A DNA stretch of 64,000 nt from Odiellus spinosus (GCA_963920705.1 OY987227.1:11635602-11699601); one strand, 5' to 3'. Positions 25,421 to 38,600 are shown, counted from the first letter of the stretch. The notes: a model not told the origin generated them from the letters alone. Translations and numbers: made by a program.

Positions 25421-25662
25421 GAAGTATTGGTACCCAGAACTTCTTCGTATCGAAATACTGACAACCATAATTGCCTTGTAACAAAAAAGTGATAATTCCC
25501 TTATTAAGAACGATTGGCGAAGATATAACGAAATGCAAACTTTCCCATTTATTTTATATCGTCTTCCCCCATCTTCACTGTAACGAAACATATTCCTACG
25601 CTATTACATAACTTCAGGTATAATAAACGTTATTTTTTCTCCTATTTCTGGTCTGTCTGCAG

Positions 25663-25830
25663 ATTCGAGTTTGATTCCCGTTACGGACGATGGCCATTTC
25701 CGGCTGAGCGCAAACGGAAGTTCCTTGACAGTCGATTCGGCCAAACCGGAAGATACTGGCCAATACGAATGCGAAGTCACCAACGGTGTCGGTGATAAAA
25801 TAAGCAAAATAATTTCGCTCAGCATTCATG
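25663..25830 (+). CDS. Dscam: Cassette 2, Ig2 second-half exon with GC donor
   Basis: 168-nt exon after CTGCAG, phase 1 to phase 1. It encodes DSSLIPVTDDGHFRLSANGS, then SAKPEDTGQYECEVTNGVGD with the second cysteine, and closes with IISLSIHG (isoform residues about 165-221). The only donor that keeps the frame into 26307 is CATG|GCAAGT, a GC-AG intron. The nearest GT, three bases later, would change the phase. It is the last variable exon, 476 nt before the first constant exon. Confidence 0.88.
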
Positions 25831-26306
25831 GCAAGTTTCAAAATATTATTACTAAATCTCCAAACCTTTTTTTTTTTACAATACTTCAAGGTTTCATTGT
25901 AATCTATATTTTTTATCCAATGAATTTAATTTGCGCGAATGTTTATTGTGTAATAGCTCTTTAAATCTTTAAAGCTAAAACCTTTCGAGTGTTTTCATTT
26001 TCTAAATATGTTTTTGCCCAAAATCCTCGTATTTTCCCTCGATCATTGTCACTAAGAGGCTTAGCTGGTTCTTACATCTTATCAACGTTAAACCTATTTT
26101 CCTACACTTATACTAAACAAAATCCTACGACGTTAAGCTCATTTTCCTACAAATCTACTAGACAAAATCTTACATCGTCTTATTTAAGCCTATTTTTAAT
26201 ACGCGCTTACAAACATACTTATAACTTTGAAATAATAAGATTTAGGTCTGGTCTGAATTATTAATTATAATAAATTAATTATTTGATTTGTTTGTTTCGG
26301 GTTTAG
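25831..26306 (+). other. Intron between cassette 2 and the constant region
   Basis: 476-nt GC-AG intron ending GGGTTTAG. This acceptor at 26305-26306 must serve every cassette of the gene. AT-rich, nothing else seen. Confidence 0.8.
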
Positions 26307-26454
26307 TGCCTGTTCGATTCGAAGAGCGGTTCGAGGTGCGTACGATACAACGCGGTGATACGGCCAAGTTGAAATGTGAAGCCATGGGAGATAATCCTAT
26401 CACCATTACATGGACCAAAAACAAAGAAGTCATAGCTGGCCGAGAGGACAGTAG
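26307..26454 (+). CDS. Dscam: Constant region, Ig3 first-half exon (Dscam Ig9-like)
   Basis: 148-nt exon, entering phase 1 and leaving phase 2 at AG|GTGAGA. It encodes VPVRFEERFEVRTIQRGDTA, then the first cysteine in LKCEAMGDNPITI and the tryptophan in TWTKNKEVIAGREDS. The phase-2 boundary inside the domain differs from the phase-1 splits of Ig2, so this is a distinct Ig. GDNPITI-W matches the front half of Dscam Ig9. It is the first exon shared by all isoforms. Confidence 0.9.
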
Positions 26455-28389
26455 GTGAGAAACAAATTTAGTTTTTAACTATATATATTTTCATAATTAA
26501 GTAGTAATATAGCTTTTTAATAGTATGAAAAGAATAAAAATATTATTCACGAGTCTTCTAAAAAACAGTTTAAATTATAACAACATCACAGACTCGCTCA
26601 ACGTCATAAACCCAAAATATTAATGACGAAAGCCTAGTTTCCAATTACGAATTTACGTAAGACACCGAGAGATTTGGCGATAGCTCAAACCAGTTTAAAT
26701 CCCCCACGACGAGTATTTCCTGATAATTTCGTACAAACTTATAACACTTACTCAAAAAGCCTAAGTGTTTGTGTTTTTCTTAAAGGAATAGTACGACGAT
26801 CTCGTCTTAAACAATAATACACCACTTTGCTCTTCCACTGTGCGCATGCCCGCGCTCGAAACGCTTACTAGTGGCGAAAAAAAAAACGATCACTTGGTGA
26901 GGCGCGCGTAGTATCCCGCGTATTACCCCATGCAGGTTTTTTTCCCTGCCATTTTCACCAAGAGGAAGTTCGTTCTTTGCCGCTATAGCGCCCCAAGTAA
27001 TGGCTAAATGGTGTATTGGAATAAAACTCTCTCATTGCTAAGATGACTATTAGAGAAAGAACAAAATATACTGTTGTTACCCAAAATATTCTTTACTTTC
27101 CATATAAAAAAACCAGGAGAGAGGGTAAAGACAAATTTAAGACAATTCAATGACGTCATGAGGTTGTTAGTCTAAACTAAAGCTCGGGGCTTTCGAATTA
27201 AGAGCTGAAGATGGAAATAGAGTATTTAAATCATTTGGTTAGGCTTAAATAAAAGAAAAGGTGTTACGAAAAGCTCCCAGTACTAATTTAAGCGAGTCAT
27301 CAAATGGGTGAAATTCTTAAATTAAAAAGTAAATTTTAGGTGAAACAATAGCAAATTTTGTGGAATAAACCTATGGGTATTGACAATTAACAGTTAAATA
27401 TGAATAACAAAAATCTGGCGTTCATAAGCGTCCTCTGACGGCAAACAGTGATGAAAAAAGTAGTATTAACTAACGAAACTTCGAGCGTATAACTGCTAGA
27501 TGGATAAAGAATGGCAGCTAAGAAGTCCGTTGTTCCTTGTACTACCCCCTCTCTCTCTTTTTGCCCCTTATTCGAACTTGAGGACGAAATGTAAACACAG
27601 TAGTAGAGGCTGATGAAGAGATAGCGAAAAAAATTAAATAAACAAATATTTGAAACTATTCCTTTAAATTTCGTTTATACCCTAAAAATGAAACTTGGCT
27701 AAGGCTTAACGATTGAAACTTTGGCTCGAATCCAAGTCGGTTGCCGACTTGCCGCCAAGATATTTTTCCAAATTCTTTATCCCAAATAATTTTGAGGTTT
27801 TCCAAACGTACGCAGTTAGGCTTAGCTTTATTTCGGAGATAAACTATGTAGTGTAGGTTTGTACTTGATGAAAACTCTTAACTGATTGAAGATTGTCGAA
27901 GACGGAACCCACGAAAGACCCAAGATGTCTCCTAGACACATTACGCTCCAATTAGATAAGATAGGGGATAAATTGAATCAAAAAAATAACATTTTTGTCT
28001 CCCTCCGGTCCTATAGCTTCTTAGGAAATAGAAGAATAAATTTCTTGGATTAAAAATTAGTATTTACATGGAGATAATTTACCTAAATTAACTTAGAACT
28101 CTTAATTAGCAAATATTTTAAGAAATTAACAATTAAGTACCGATTGCGTCTTTCTTTAAAAATTAAATTACTGGTTAATTTCTTCTAAGGAACGGGATTT
28201 AAAAACTTTTTAAGGCTTTTGTTAACGGTTGCTAATTTTCATAATTAAGCATTGATAAATGAAATTCCATATCTAAAATTTTTGCAAATATCTTCAGAGT
28301 TTTCGATTTTATGGTTCAGAATTCATGTTTCTTGTGTTTTAACACAGAATGAAATATCAAAATATCTCCTGGTTTTAATTAAGTCTTTT

Positions 28390-28710
28390 TATAAATTAAA
28401 GAAATCCTCTTACAAATTTCTCATGAAAACCAAATGGAATTTCATAAGCATTTTCGCAAAGACCGTTAAAATTAAAAAAAGGTTTAGACATTTTATAATT
28501 GTTGCGTAATATGGCTGCTTTAGCGCGACATCTCTCGTGAAAGTACTTCGTCGAGAAAGCTCTCTTACTTTTTTAAACAAATTACAGTCAAAAATTCTAA
28601 GTCATCAGCTATGAAGTCTCTTAGAAACGCCCCTTCCCAAAAATGTAACATTTTGAAAAACCTAAAATATAGTCCATAGACCCGCGATCAAAACGGTGAC
28701 AGAGTAGCTT
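28390..28710. mobile_element. Partial copy of the AGTG TTAA-element family
   Basis: Shares CATGAAAACCAAATGGAATT, then GCATTTTCGCAAAGACCGTTA-like interior, and ends with AACGGTGACAGAGTAGCTTAA, similar to the right end of the 9938 element. The left terminus is decayed. Confidence 0.5.
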
Positions 28711-29177
28711 AAAAATCATAAATATTACTTGTGCTACAATCTAATTCTCACGCGAACTTTAACCCAGTCTAAAAGGTTTTCAACCTGCACTTCTTGAAAT
28801 GACTACTTTTTCAATTACGTTTAACATTATATATCAAACCGCATTGGCGTAGTCGAATTATACAAACCCTTCTTAACCCTTGTTATTTTATATATATGCA
28901 TATAAGAAACATTATATAATTTTCGTTCAGACGTGGCAATAATTTCCCCCTCGAGTATTACTCTTTAGTATTTAAAGCAAACCGTGCAACATAAAAGAAA
29001 TATTTCACATACAAAGAAACAATTACAACAAAGAAGGCTCCCAGTTTCTTCTTCGTTAAATGTCTCTAAACGAATACGGACTTCAATAATTACTTTAACA
29101 CCAAAAGGGGCGAGAAGGAAAATTGCCCATTACGTACTAGACTTTTTTAGTGCCTCTAAAATTTATTAAACCCTTCT

Positions 29178-29547
29178 TTAAAGTGCTGCTGTTACCATTG
29201 TTTTCGAAGCTTTATAAATTATATATTTCGTACTATTATATACTTGACTTTTTATTTGACCGAGAAAACTAACGCCGAAGCTTGACATAAAACGTCACAT
29301 TTTGTTTTTCAATAAGCTTCATTGGCAGGAAATATTCTCAAAACATTTTATGACATCTAGGCTTGACAGATACTAAACAGTGTCCCAATCGCTGCCCATA
29401 TCATATTTCGTCAAAATATCTAAGATGTTGATTTTTTATTTGTGTGGAAAATGTATTAATCTATTTGAAATAGTTTTTTAAATTTTTCTCCGAAAATGCT
29501 ATTCAAATTTTAATTATCATGAAAAATTGGTGACAACATCACTTTAA
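29178..29547. mobile_element. TTAA-flanked miniature element, AGTG family (reverse orientation)
   Basis: Ends TTAAAGTGCTGCTGTTACC and, as complement at the right, TTAAAGTGATGTTGTCACC. The right part in reverse matches the left part of the 9938 element (TTTTTCATGA, then AGCATTTTCGGA). 370 bp, non-coding. A poly-T run follows at 29574-29592. Confidence 0.75.
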
Positions 29548-30726
29548 ACTCTTCTCTTATGGGCGGGAAATCATTTTTTTTTTTTTTTTTTTACAGGAAT
29601 GGTACAGGTCAAATAGAAAGTTATAAGAAAAAACCAGTTTTTAAATACGAAAGTTGCGAGTGGTTAATAAGGGGTAATATAATAAAATTGTAGAAAAAAA
29701 AAAAGCCTTGAAGCATAGTTCGTAATTGTTTTAGACGATTCCGTGCCTCGAAAGTTAATGAATGGTTTAAAAATAAATTGTGGTTTTTCGCCCGCAAAGG
29801 GTTAGTGTACCGGTAGTAAAATTGATAAAACATATGTTCATTTTATTTTACACGCTACGATACGTTTTAGTTTCAATGTTAAAGTGACCTCAAATATTTT
29901 GAATGAATTTAGAATTTTACATTGTGGAATAATACCAACTTATGTTGGTTATAAGATAATTCTAAGAGTTTCAAACTTAAAGGTGTTAAGTGTTAATCGC
30001 TATTTTGGCAAAAAAGCAAATAGGATTGCTTTTAGACAGTCCTTTATCGAAAGAGATAGGCTTAGAAAATTGAAGTTTGAGATTCCTTATAAACAGGGTT
30101 CTTAAACGAGCTAGAAATGTCAGGGAATTGGAAAATGGGTCCAAAAAGTCTGAGAATTCAAAAGGTTATTTAGAAAATTAAAAACATTTCCTTGGTACAG
30201 ATCAAGGTAATGTTTATGATAGGGTTGACCTTTTAATTGTAATAAATAATTATTTTAAGTTGAAAATATTCGTCTAAAGATTCCGTTTTTTTTTTTTATT
30301 TGTTTTTTTTCCCTCATATTCTGAGCAAACTATCCTAACCCTGATTGATAGACTGTGTCAAAACACGTATAAAAAAAGTCCGCATAGCCAACATCTCGCG
30401 AATATGAGTAGAGTTAAGTAAAATATTAAATACTGGTCAGGGAAAATATTTAGAAATGGTCATTGAAAACCTAGAAAAGTCAGGGAATCTCACTTCAAAA
30501 ATTTTGTAAAAACCCTGATAAAATATTTCAGTTTATTATAAGACTGTTTTGATATTATTTTAATTCTTCAAATTGAAGAAGACGGTTATATCACTTAAAT
30601 ATCCCTTTAAACTCGATACAAATTTTATAATTAAAATTATTCGACCTACTCCGAAATGGCACACAGCACTGAGAGCAGACAGACAACAGGAAGTGATCTG
30701 CCATCACTTTTACTAAGTAACGCAAC

Positions 30727-30727
30727 C

Positions 30728-30754
<27 letters not shown>
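30727..30754. repeat. Poly-A run
   Basis: About 28 consecutive A on the + strand. Another A-run of similar size is at about 51946-51969. Confidence 0.9.
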
Positions 30755-30758
<4 letters not shown>

Positions 30759-32642
30759 CTTTTATCTAAGGAAGTTATCTTATATATTTTGACACTACGT
30801 TTGATAGGGCTCCAAAAGCTCTCTGGTCGTAATCCCACCAATAAATCTAGGTTTAAAAGGACGTGGTACGAACTCTTATAACGTATAAGCCGGTCATCCA
30901 CGCACCTGGACGAGTTTCCATCAGGCTAAATCTAAGGGATTACTCTTCCGGTTTTAAACCTTATCTTCTAGCCACCAAAACTTTACTAAGGTTTCAATTT
31001 GATACACCATACATTTTAAAGGGCGCGTAAAAAGAAAAACCAAATTTAATAGCTTTTAAAAAGGGATTAGGAGCATTCATTTTTAATTTAAAGTCTAGCC
31101 TGGGATCATTTGAGGTATCTATATTTTTAAGTAGATTTGTTTAAAGTGCTGTTGTCACTATTTTTCTTCGAAAGCGTATTTCATATTATGAAAAAGCCAT
31201 ATGTAAAATTGTTTACCTATATCGGTTAACGCGTTTTCAAGAAATTTCAAAATTAGACCATAAAATAGCTTATTTAGAAATATTACAGACGGGGCCCTGC
31301 CATCCCAACATACTAATTTTAGGCCAGATTTTCATTTTGGCTTAGTTCAGAAAGATTAATAATAATAATACGTATTATGGTACAAATACCAACAAATAAT
31401 TAAAAATATATTAATCAAAGAAGTATAATTAGGAAAACTCACCAACTAGATGTGTAACTTAAGCAATCCATCGAATTTCGCACTTCGCGATGTCGCCTAC
31501 ATAATCGGCAATAGATAATCGCAACTAGGCCTAGCCTTGGCACAACGAGGATGCAAAAAAATCTTTGTTTGGAATTGAAATTCACCATATTCACGGCAAC
31601 TTTTGATCAAATTACATAATATATAACCTAAACTAACTATTACCGATAAATTGCGATGATTAACTTGAAATATTTCGACAAGTTCAATGGAATTAATCTT
31701 AGCGATGTTTACACGCGCAACGCGTCTGTAGACTCTGGACGCTTGATTGGCAAGATTTTTTTAGTTAGGCCTACGACGCGTTATAAAAGTATGGACTTCT
31801 TGGAGAACTATCTAAAATCACAAACTAACGAATATATTGTGTATAATTAATGAAACTTACGAATGTAAACTTAATAATAAAAGATAAACCAAATTATATT
31901 AATAATAACAGGAACTCGTACTTAAATATATAAATTATTCCCAACTTATTGGCAGTGGTCACGGGCTTGGGCATAACGAAGTATATTAGAGTATATATAA
32001 TAGATTGGAGTAGAAACTTTCAGCGCTTTCGCGACAATAAACCGAAGCATCCAGCAAGATTTTTCCCCATGGCAACTGTATTCATTTGTTTATAGTTTTT
32101 GAATTTCATTTGACTAAAACTTCAGAATAAAACCAAACTTGGTAAAAATGTAGGAGTTATAGGATACCTTTTGAAAAAATAGGATTTAATATGATCATCT
32201 TGAAAATATAGGATATTATGGGATCACTGGGAGCAATGAGTTTTGTTCTGGAACGTATTTAACGATAATTTTCATACGAAGGGTAGGATTTTCTAGGTAT
32301 ATGTGTATATAATCTGAATCTTTTTTTAACGATCTTTCTGAAAATGATACTCAAATTCTATTTGGAGCTCATAAACACCCTTCAACTAAACAATCAGTTA
32401 AGCCTCATTGTCGAATACGCTTCAAACTTCCCTCTAAGTACCCATAGGACTTCATACTTTATTTAAAATGGCATTCGCGACTAATGCTTTGGATAAGAAA
32501 TTATTTAATTTTCAATAAACATTTTATCATCCCATTTTAAGCAATTTAATTTTCAAAAATGGGTAGAATCTGTTCTAATTATTATTAGATTTAGGCTATA
32601 CGTTATCTATACCTCAATTTCGAACGGGAAAGGATTTCTATA

Positions 32643-32858
32643 TATAGACTTTTTGCTGAGCCTTATGAAGGGGGCGGCCATTTTGCCCGTTCCCCTTAGT
32701 TCGCCCCCCCAATCCGCCATTTTGGTAACCCAGAAACGAGTAGGCAGAGCCACTACCACCTCGTTTCTGGGTGACCAAAATGGCGGATTGGGGGGTCGAA
32801 ACTAAGGGGAACGGAAAAAATGGCAGCTCCCTTCATAAGGCGCGGCAAAAAGTCTATA
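32643..32858. mobile_element. 216-bp perfect-looking foldback element
   Basis: Two arms of about 100 bp are inverted copies around a short loop near 32745-32755. Arms carry AATCCGCCATTTTGGT, CCAGAAACGAG and GTTCCCCTTAGTT. They end at TATAGACTTTTTGC on each side. It is GC-richer than the intron and non-coding. It lies 83 nt upstream of the Ig3b acceptor. Confidence 0.85.
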
Positions 32859-32941
32859 GACTTGGGACTTTGGGGGTAGGGTTTAATTAAAAGGTGAATA
32901 ATCCGTGGTTTGTAATTTGTAAATTGTGTTTTGTTTTACAG

Positions 32942-33096
32942 CGCCAAGTACGAGGTTTTCGATAGCATAACGGCAACGGGGACGTCTTCGGAGTTGCACG
33001 TTCCCGCGGCTGAGAGGAGAGATAGCGCGGTCTTCAATTGCGTCGCTCAAAACAAATTCGGCAAAGACGACCGGACCATCAAACTCGTCGTATTAG
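32942..33096 (+). CDS. Dscam: Constant region, Ig3 second-half exon
   Basis: 155-nt exon, phase 2 in, phase 1 out, between TTTTACAG and G|GTAATT. It encodes SAKYEVFDSITATGTSSELH, then AAERRDSAVFNCVAQNKFG with the second Ig cysteine, and ends KLVVLE across the junction. The sequence YEV, T-SELHVPAAERRDSA-F-C-A-N-FGKD is a strong Dscam Ig9 signature. It leads straight into FNIII-1, so the Ig10 region of classical Dscam is absent at this position, as expected for a shortened Dscam. Confidence 0.93.
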
Positions 33097-35490
33097 GTAA
33101 TTAGTCAAATTATATACTAATATAACCATTTAATCGTGAACAAACTATATACTATTATTTAAAATTATTTTAAAAGAAGGGGTCTCTTAAAAATCCTTAA
33201 TTTATGCCAAATGTTTCGAATTTCACTGATGTTTCACCGATTTATTTATCAACATTCAAATTACTTGATATTTCCAAGTATTCCTTGATTGTTTGAACCC
33301 TCCAATTTCATAGGCTTTCATACTAAAACTACTTTAATCTCAGTATGAACATTTACATTTTATAATTTTTCGCTCGAATTAGTCTTAATAATTTCGTGAA
33401 TGCATCATTAGCTCGAATAAATTTCCATAAAACTTAGAAGTGGGCTACCAAAAACACACGAGAGTAAAAAAAGTATTTGAAACTATAGATTATCATTTAG
33501 AATTAATTTCCATTTCAAATGAAACTCGAATGACATCGCTCGTCTCCTTCCCCATAAATTCCGTTCAAAGTTAGTTAACATAATGATGGAAACTGAAGCG
33601 GACTGATACTCGGCATTACACCTTGTTAAGTTTAAAAAATAGTCTTTACCAACTTCTATCGAGTACCCGAGTATAAAAACTATTCGTACAAAATTGGTTT
33701 CCTAAATCTTTTTCGAGACTCGAGAAAGATTTAAATTGGAATTTTAGGGGTTTCACCTGACCGCGCTCGCTTTTCCCAAGCCCATAGCTGATGGAAAAGG
33801 GGTGAACTTCTTTTTTTAGCCTCTGGGAAATCGCCGCGTCCGATTTTTAGTTCAGGCGTCCCTCGGGGGGCCCTGACTCGACATCGGCTCTTGTCCCTGA
33901 AAGAAGAGGGCCATAGCCTCGTGACCCTTCAGCCGTGAAAAAGCTCGCGAATGCTTCAACGATTTTACTCGTCGAATTTGGGTCTTCCCCGACAGAATTC
34001 ACTCGCGAGAAAAATAAATAAAAAAAAAAAACATAACTTATTTGATATATATTTCGTTGATAAAAATAAATTGAGTAAAGAGATTCATCTACTACATCTT
34101 CAAGTTTCCTCTCAAAGCTTTTATAGGTCTATCTCCTTTTTTTTGACAATACTAGGTCAATATTTATGTCAAGCAGTGAAAGTTGTACAAAGGAAAAGTA
34201 AATGGTATATTCTATGGAATGTTAGTTTATCACTGACGAGTGCTCAGTGCATTGTGTTTCGGTTCTGGCAAATCCAAACAAGTCGTGTAAAGTATACAGT
34301 ATAGGGATGGCCAGGGTTCAAAGGTGACTGAAAATCGTGTCATTTATTCTGAATTTCGTTATTTTCGCTGTCAAGCCCATTTTCCATAATTATTATTGTC
34401 GAGAACCTTTATTTCTCTAACGATCACATCGAGAGGTTGTTCACTCCACGAAGTCGGTGTAGAGCTTGTAGCTTTGACTGTACTAAAGTGATTACATAAC
34501 TGATTACGAGTTTAGCATTGTCAAAGGCTGTAGTTAGTTACGTAATCGCGTAGTCGTTGTACATATTTTGTGGAAGTGTTAAACACCTCGAACTACAAAG
34601 AGGACAGACCATTTAGAAGATTCTTCCCTATCAATGTTACCAAAGAGACGGGTTAAAGAAGCTCTGACGTCAATAGCGAAACCACGTGACTGTTCGAAAT
34701 CCTGGTTTGAATTTACAGAGATGCACGTGTCATCAATTGATTTTTAGTAAACCTTTAGATGAAAATTTAAACCTGGATTCCCAACAGTCACGGGCCTTTG
34801 TGATTGACGCCTGCAGAGCTATTAATTCTTAACCGGTCTCTTTATTAATATTGTTTCCCATAACACATGATTTAAGTTCTTACGCTGGGGAGATACATGA
34901 TAATAAGCAGAAGACTCGAAAATCAGTTCTCGTGGATAAATCTCAATTGGCATAATGTTTAATTACTGTACTTAAGCAGACACAATTATATCACGAGTTA
35001 GCAACTTGCTCAAAGCTATATATGCTACCTTTTATCCATAATATTTTTTGGTTTAGGAGATAGAGGAAGCTTAGGGCTACCAATACTGTCAACTCGAATT
35101 GAAAATGAGTATATCTTCTTGATGAAAGGCACGAAGCGCGTGATTTGACACGAGAAATGGGTAGTAATTTTTTTTCCGTTAAATGAATTCCATCCCCAAG
35201 GCAGCTAGCCCCCGTTTTCAGATTTTTTCCCGGGGATTCCCGACCACCTTATTAATTAGAAAAGAAAAAAAAAAGTAAAGGGACCGAAATATCGAGTAAT
35301 TGGAAGGAAACCAAAAGAACGAGTTCGCGAATAAAGTGGAGGAGATGGGGGGGGGGGAGAGAAAAATAAATCAATTTATCAAGGGGCCTTATTTTGGTAC
35401 ATTTGAAATTGAGACTAAAAATAGATATTGAAAGTGTCCTTTTTTTATAATTTGGTTCATTAATTTTAATTTTCTTTATCGTTTATTCAG
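33097..35490 (+). other. Intron, Ig3 to FNIII-1
   Basis: 2.4 kb, GTAATT donor, TTATTCAG acceptor. One GC-richer patch at about 33745-33960 has no exon signature. A frame at about 33951-34304 has no family likeness and was not called. Confidence 0.7.
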
Positions 35491-35622
35491 AGGTTCCATC
35501 AGCTCCATTGGACATTCGCGTGGAACAATCGTGGAGTCGCAGCGCAAGTGTCCGTTGGACGCCGCCTTTTAGCGGAAATAGTCCCATCACTAAATTCGTC
35601 CTGCAGTACTGGAGGGATGCCG
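35491..35622 (+). CDS. Dscam: Constant region, FNIII-1 first-half exon
   Basis: 132-nt exon, phase 1 to phase 1, between TTATTCAG and G|GTCAGT. It encodes EVPSAPLDIRVEQSWSRSAS, then VRWTPPFSGNSPITKFVLQY and WRDAG. P-AP-D-V, V-W-PP-GNSPI--Y are the standard front-half FNIII residues, including the core tryptophan. It follows Ig3 directly. Isoform residues about 322-366. Confidence 0.9.
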
Positions 35623-38600
35623 GTCAGTACTTATTTCTTAGTAACATCGTAGATACGCGAAGTAATAGGCAAATTTTAGGAGAAAAGAGCCTCCTGGTAA
35701 CGGAGGTAAATTAGTAATATTTAGGAGTTTCTATTGCTAAACCTCCTAAAGTTTATGTAGCCTCTCATTTCGTTGCCAGAGGGTGCATTTCTCGTCGACG
35801 TAGTCTATTAAAAACTCGCTAAGCTAAAAGACATTTGTGCAAAAGTCTATAACAGTGACCTTTAGCTAGACTAATGGTCATATAGACAACTTCAATTAAC
35901 AAAGGCGCGCGTGACATAACTTCATAACTAGGACTTGAGGTTCGTTGAAAACTTTAGGTCAATAATCTTAGAACATCTGATATCTCAAATTTGTCTATCG
36001 CAATTCTCAAAATTTTCTTCCAAAATATCTTTAAAATCTCATTTTCTTCCCATACCAACATAAATTGCAACAATATAACTTTTTAAACACTTCCAAGATG
36101 GGATTTTAGAATGGGTAGGGACATAAATTGCCTGATGGGAACCGTTTTATTGGAAGAAGAAAGGTGGAAGAAAGAAAATACGACGTATTTGCGGCTTAGC
36201 TAAAAATAAAGTCCGGTTATTTTCTTCTCATAAATGAGAACAGCCACTGAGCCAGTGGAAGAAAAGCCAGGGAATAAAAAGAAAGGGAAAAGTAGTAAAA
36301 ACGAGTAAAAGTCTACAGTGGAAAAAAAGGAAGAACGCTTGGTGGGTGCCTGGGAAAATGAAAATGAAAAAAATGAAGTTAATTCCGCAAAAGGAAAAGG
36401 TTTTTTTGGCGCGTGCGAAAAGAAACAGTAGGGAATCCAGTTGGCTAGCGCCAGGGCTTGCTCTCAAGCGTATCAGAGAGGATGGAGAGAAAGAAGATGA
36501 AGAGCAAAACGCGCTACCTGAGTTACAAAACCACGCAATTCGAATTTATCGAACGTTTTGAATTTCATATTTACTATCACATTTGAATATAATATGTAAT
36601 TTCAAGGAACCAGATTAGGGTTTCACCCTACGCTCATTAAGCCAATCAAGTGCTTTCAAAATGTATTTAGTCGCTTAGTGTAACAACGGTGGAAGTTCGT
36701 CGCGATTCTAGTGTAATATCTAGCGTAATATTGCTAATATATTGATTAACTTTTGAATTAATATAAATTATAAGCAATTAACTTTTAAATTAAAGTAAAT
36801 TCTGTTCCCCGCGATTATGAAACATATTCTTATCAATATAATAAGATTTTTTAGGTATTCGAATAGGCTTTTCGTACACATCTGTTCTATTAAAATAGTT
36901 GTCTTTTACATAAATCAAGAATAAATTATTTAAAAATTAAGTTTAACTCTAATAGTGTCATGTTGAGAGCTAAACGGATAGCAATAATTATAAATTTATA
37001 AAATGGCTCGCGCCTCTTGTTTCTTTGACGTAACCTGCCTTTTTACTACAGTATAACGATTCCATTAAACTCAACAAGTTGAGCGAGCCAAAAAGGTATT
37101 TTGTTATTCACATAAAAAAACGTGGTAATTTTAGGTCTAGAGGCTTAAATCATATTTGAATTTTATTAAATCCAAATATCTCAAAATGTTAATTTTAGAT
37201 AGATAATATCTCTATGGATATAATATCTTTTGTAACTAAAAACAAGAGGTGGAAAAAAATCCATAAAGATACTCTGTTGGGGTGAGGCTGGGAAATTTCC
37301 CCGGGTATGAGCCGGAAAACGGAGTGGGGAGCCCCCCTAACCCAAGGACGGAAAGGAATAATACATTGTATTTCAAGAAGAGAACTCCGCGTTTCAAATA
37401 CAACCTTTCCTTTCAGGGTAGCTTTGATATATTTTAGATAAACCTTAAGCCTTGGTTTTAGGGTCACGCTGAAAACTGCGAATGAAATGGTCTTTACCCT
37501 CCATCGCTCGTTGGGATCGATCCGGGAAACGAATCCCTCTCCTCTTCCTTTTTACTCTCTCTCCGCATCCTCATCTTCTAAAGGCGGGATAAAGGGGCCG
37601 TCCCTGATATGACGTCACGGGCAAACTCCCCCGAGCTCGCTTTCGCATTATTTTAACTCTTTATGCCAGGAAAAAAATTGGGAAAACAAAAACCATAGGA
37701 GCTAGAATAATACGGGCAAAATTGATCTAGATCCCCGTGGCATTTTCGTTTCAGGGATTCAGCTAGAGAATTCGTTGCGCATGCGTTAAGTTGCGAATTA
37801 TTACAGGGTTTCAAGCTCGAAGGAAATAAAAGAAACGCTAGGTTTGTGTGCCTGTTGTATATTCAAATTGAGATTGGTTCTGGTTTAAAGTAAAAGCCTG
37901 GGAAAGTGCTAAAGCTTGAAAATGGCAAAAAAAAATAACATTTTTTATCGTTCTAAAATAAATGAGAATGATAAAATTTGGTCAGGTACATCTTTTAACG
38001 TTGAACACGATGGCGAGCTAGCGCATTCGATAAAATTATTTGAAACATGCACTGATGATTTGGCAATTCTACAGAAGCCTTAAAGGGAGAATGCAACCTA
38101 ACAACAAGTAGATTTTTTTATCGATTCCTTATGGTTTAAATAGGCCTAAATCCAACAGTAAAAAAAATTACAAACAAACATTAATCTAGAAATCAATTTA
38201 AAATTTTCGATCAAAAAAGGCTTATTCATGGAGATAGCCTGTACTCCCTGTATAAGTACTAGCGACCAATGACATTGATCATGGAGATTCTGTATTACCC
38301 ATATAAGAGCCATCGATCAATGTCATTGGTCGCTATTCCTCATAAGGGAATTTCAGGTGATCTCCATGAATCCAGCTAAGCCTATTTCTCGTGTAAGTTT
38401 TAAATTTATTTCTAGTTTAATATTTGTGTTTTACTGTTGGATAAGGTCTATTTAAACGATAACGAATCGATAAAAATCACTTGTTTTAGGTTGCATTCTC
38501 CTTTAACATGCTTCCCATAAGCGTCGTTTTCACCCTGAACACTGAAGCTCTACGGTTGAAACATTTATGAAACAGGCACTTGTCAACAGCCACAAGATAA

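Larger units (their letters stand above)
20816..25662 (+). other. 4.8-kb intron within cassette 2 Ig2
   Basis: Holds a TTAA element (21556-22172), a 22-bp minisatellite split by another TTAA element (23970-24945 with 24256-24696), and a 31-bp tandem repeat (about 25206-25420). No exon seen. Confidence 0.75.
26455..32941 (+). other. 6.5-kb intron within Ig3
   Basis: Holds a partial dispersed repeat (about 27413-27480), TTAA-element material (28390-28710 partial; 29178-29547; left end at 31140; reverse partial at 32215-32375), poly-A (30727-30754) and a 216-bp hairpin element (32643-32858) ending 83 nt before the acceptor. No exon seen. Confidence 0.7.

Noticed and set aside
36228-36561. Opposed frames of about 70-80 codons
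   Set aside because: Lysine/phenylalanine-rich low-complexity composition, no splice or domain support.
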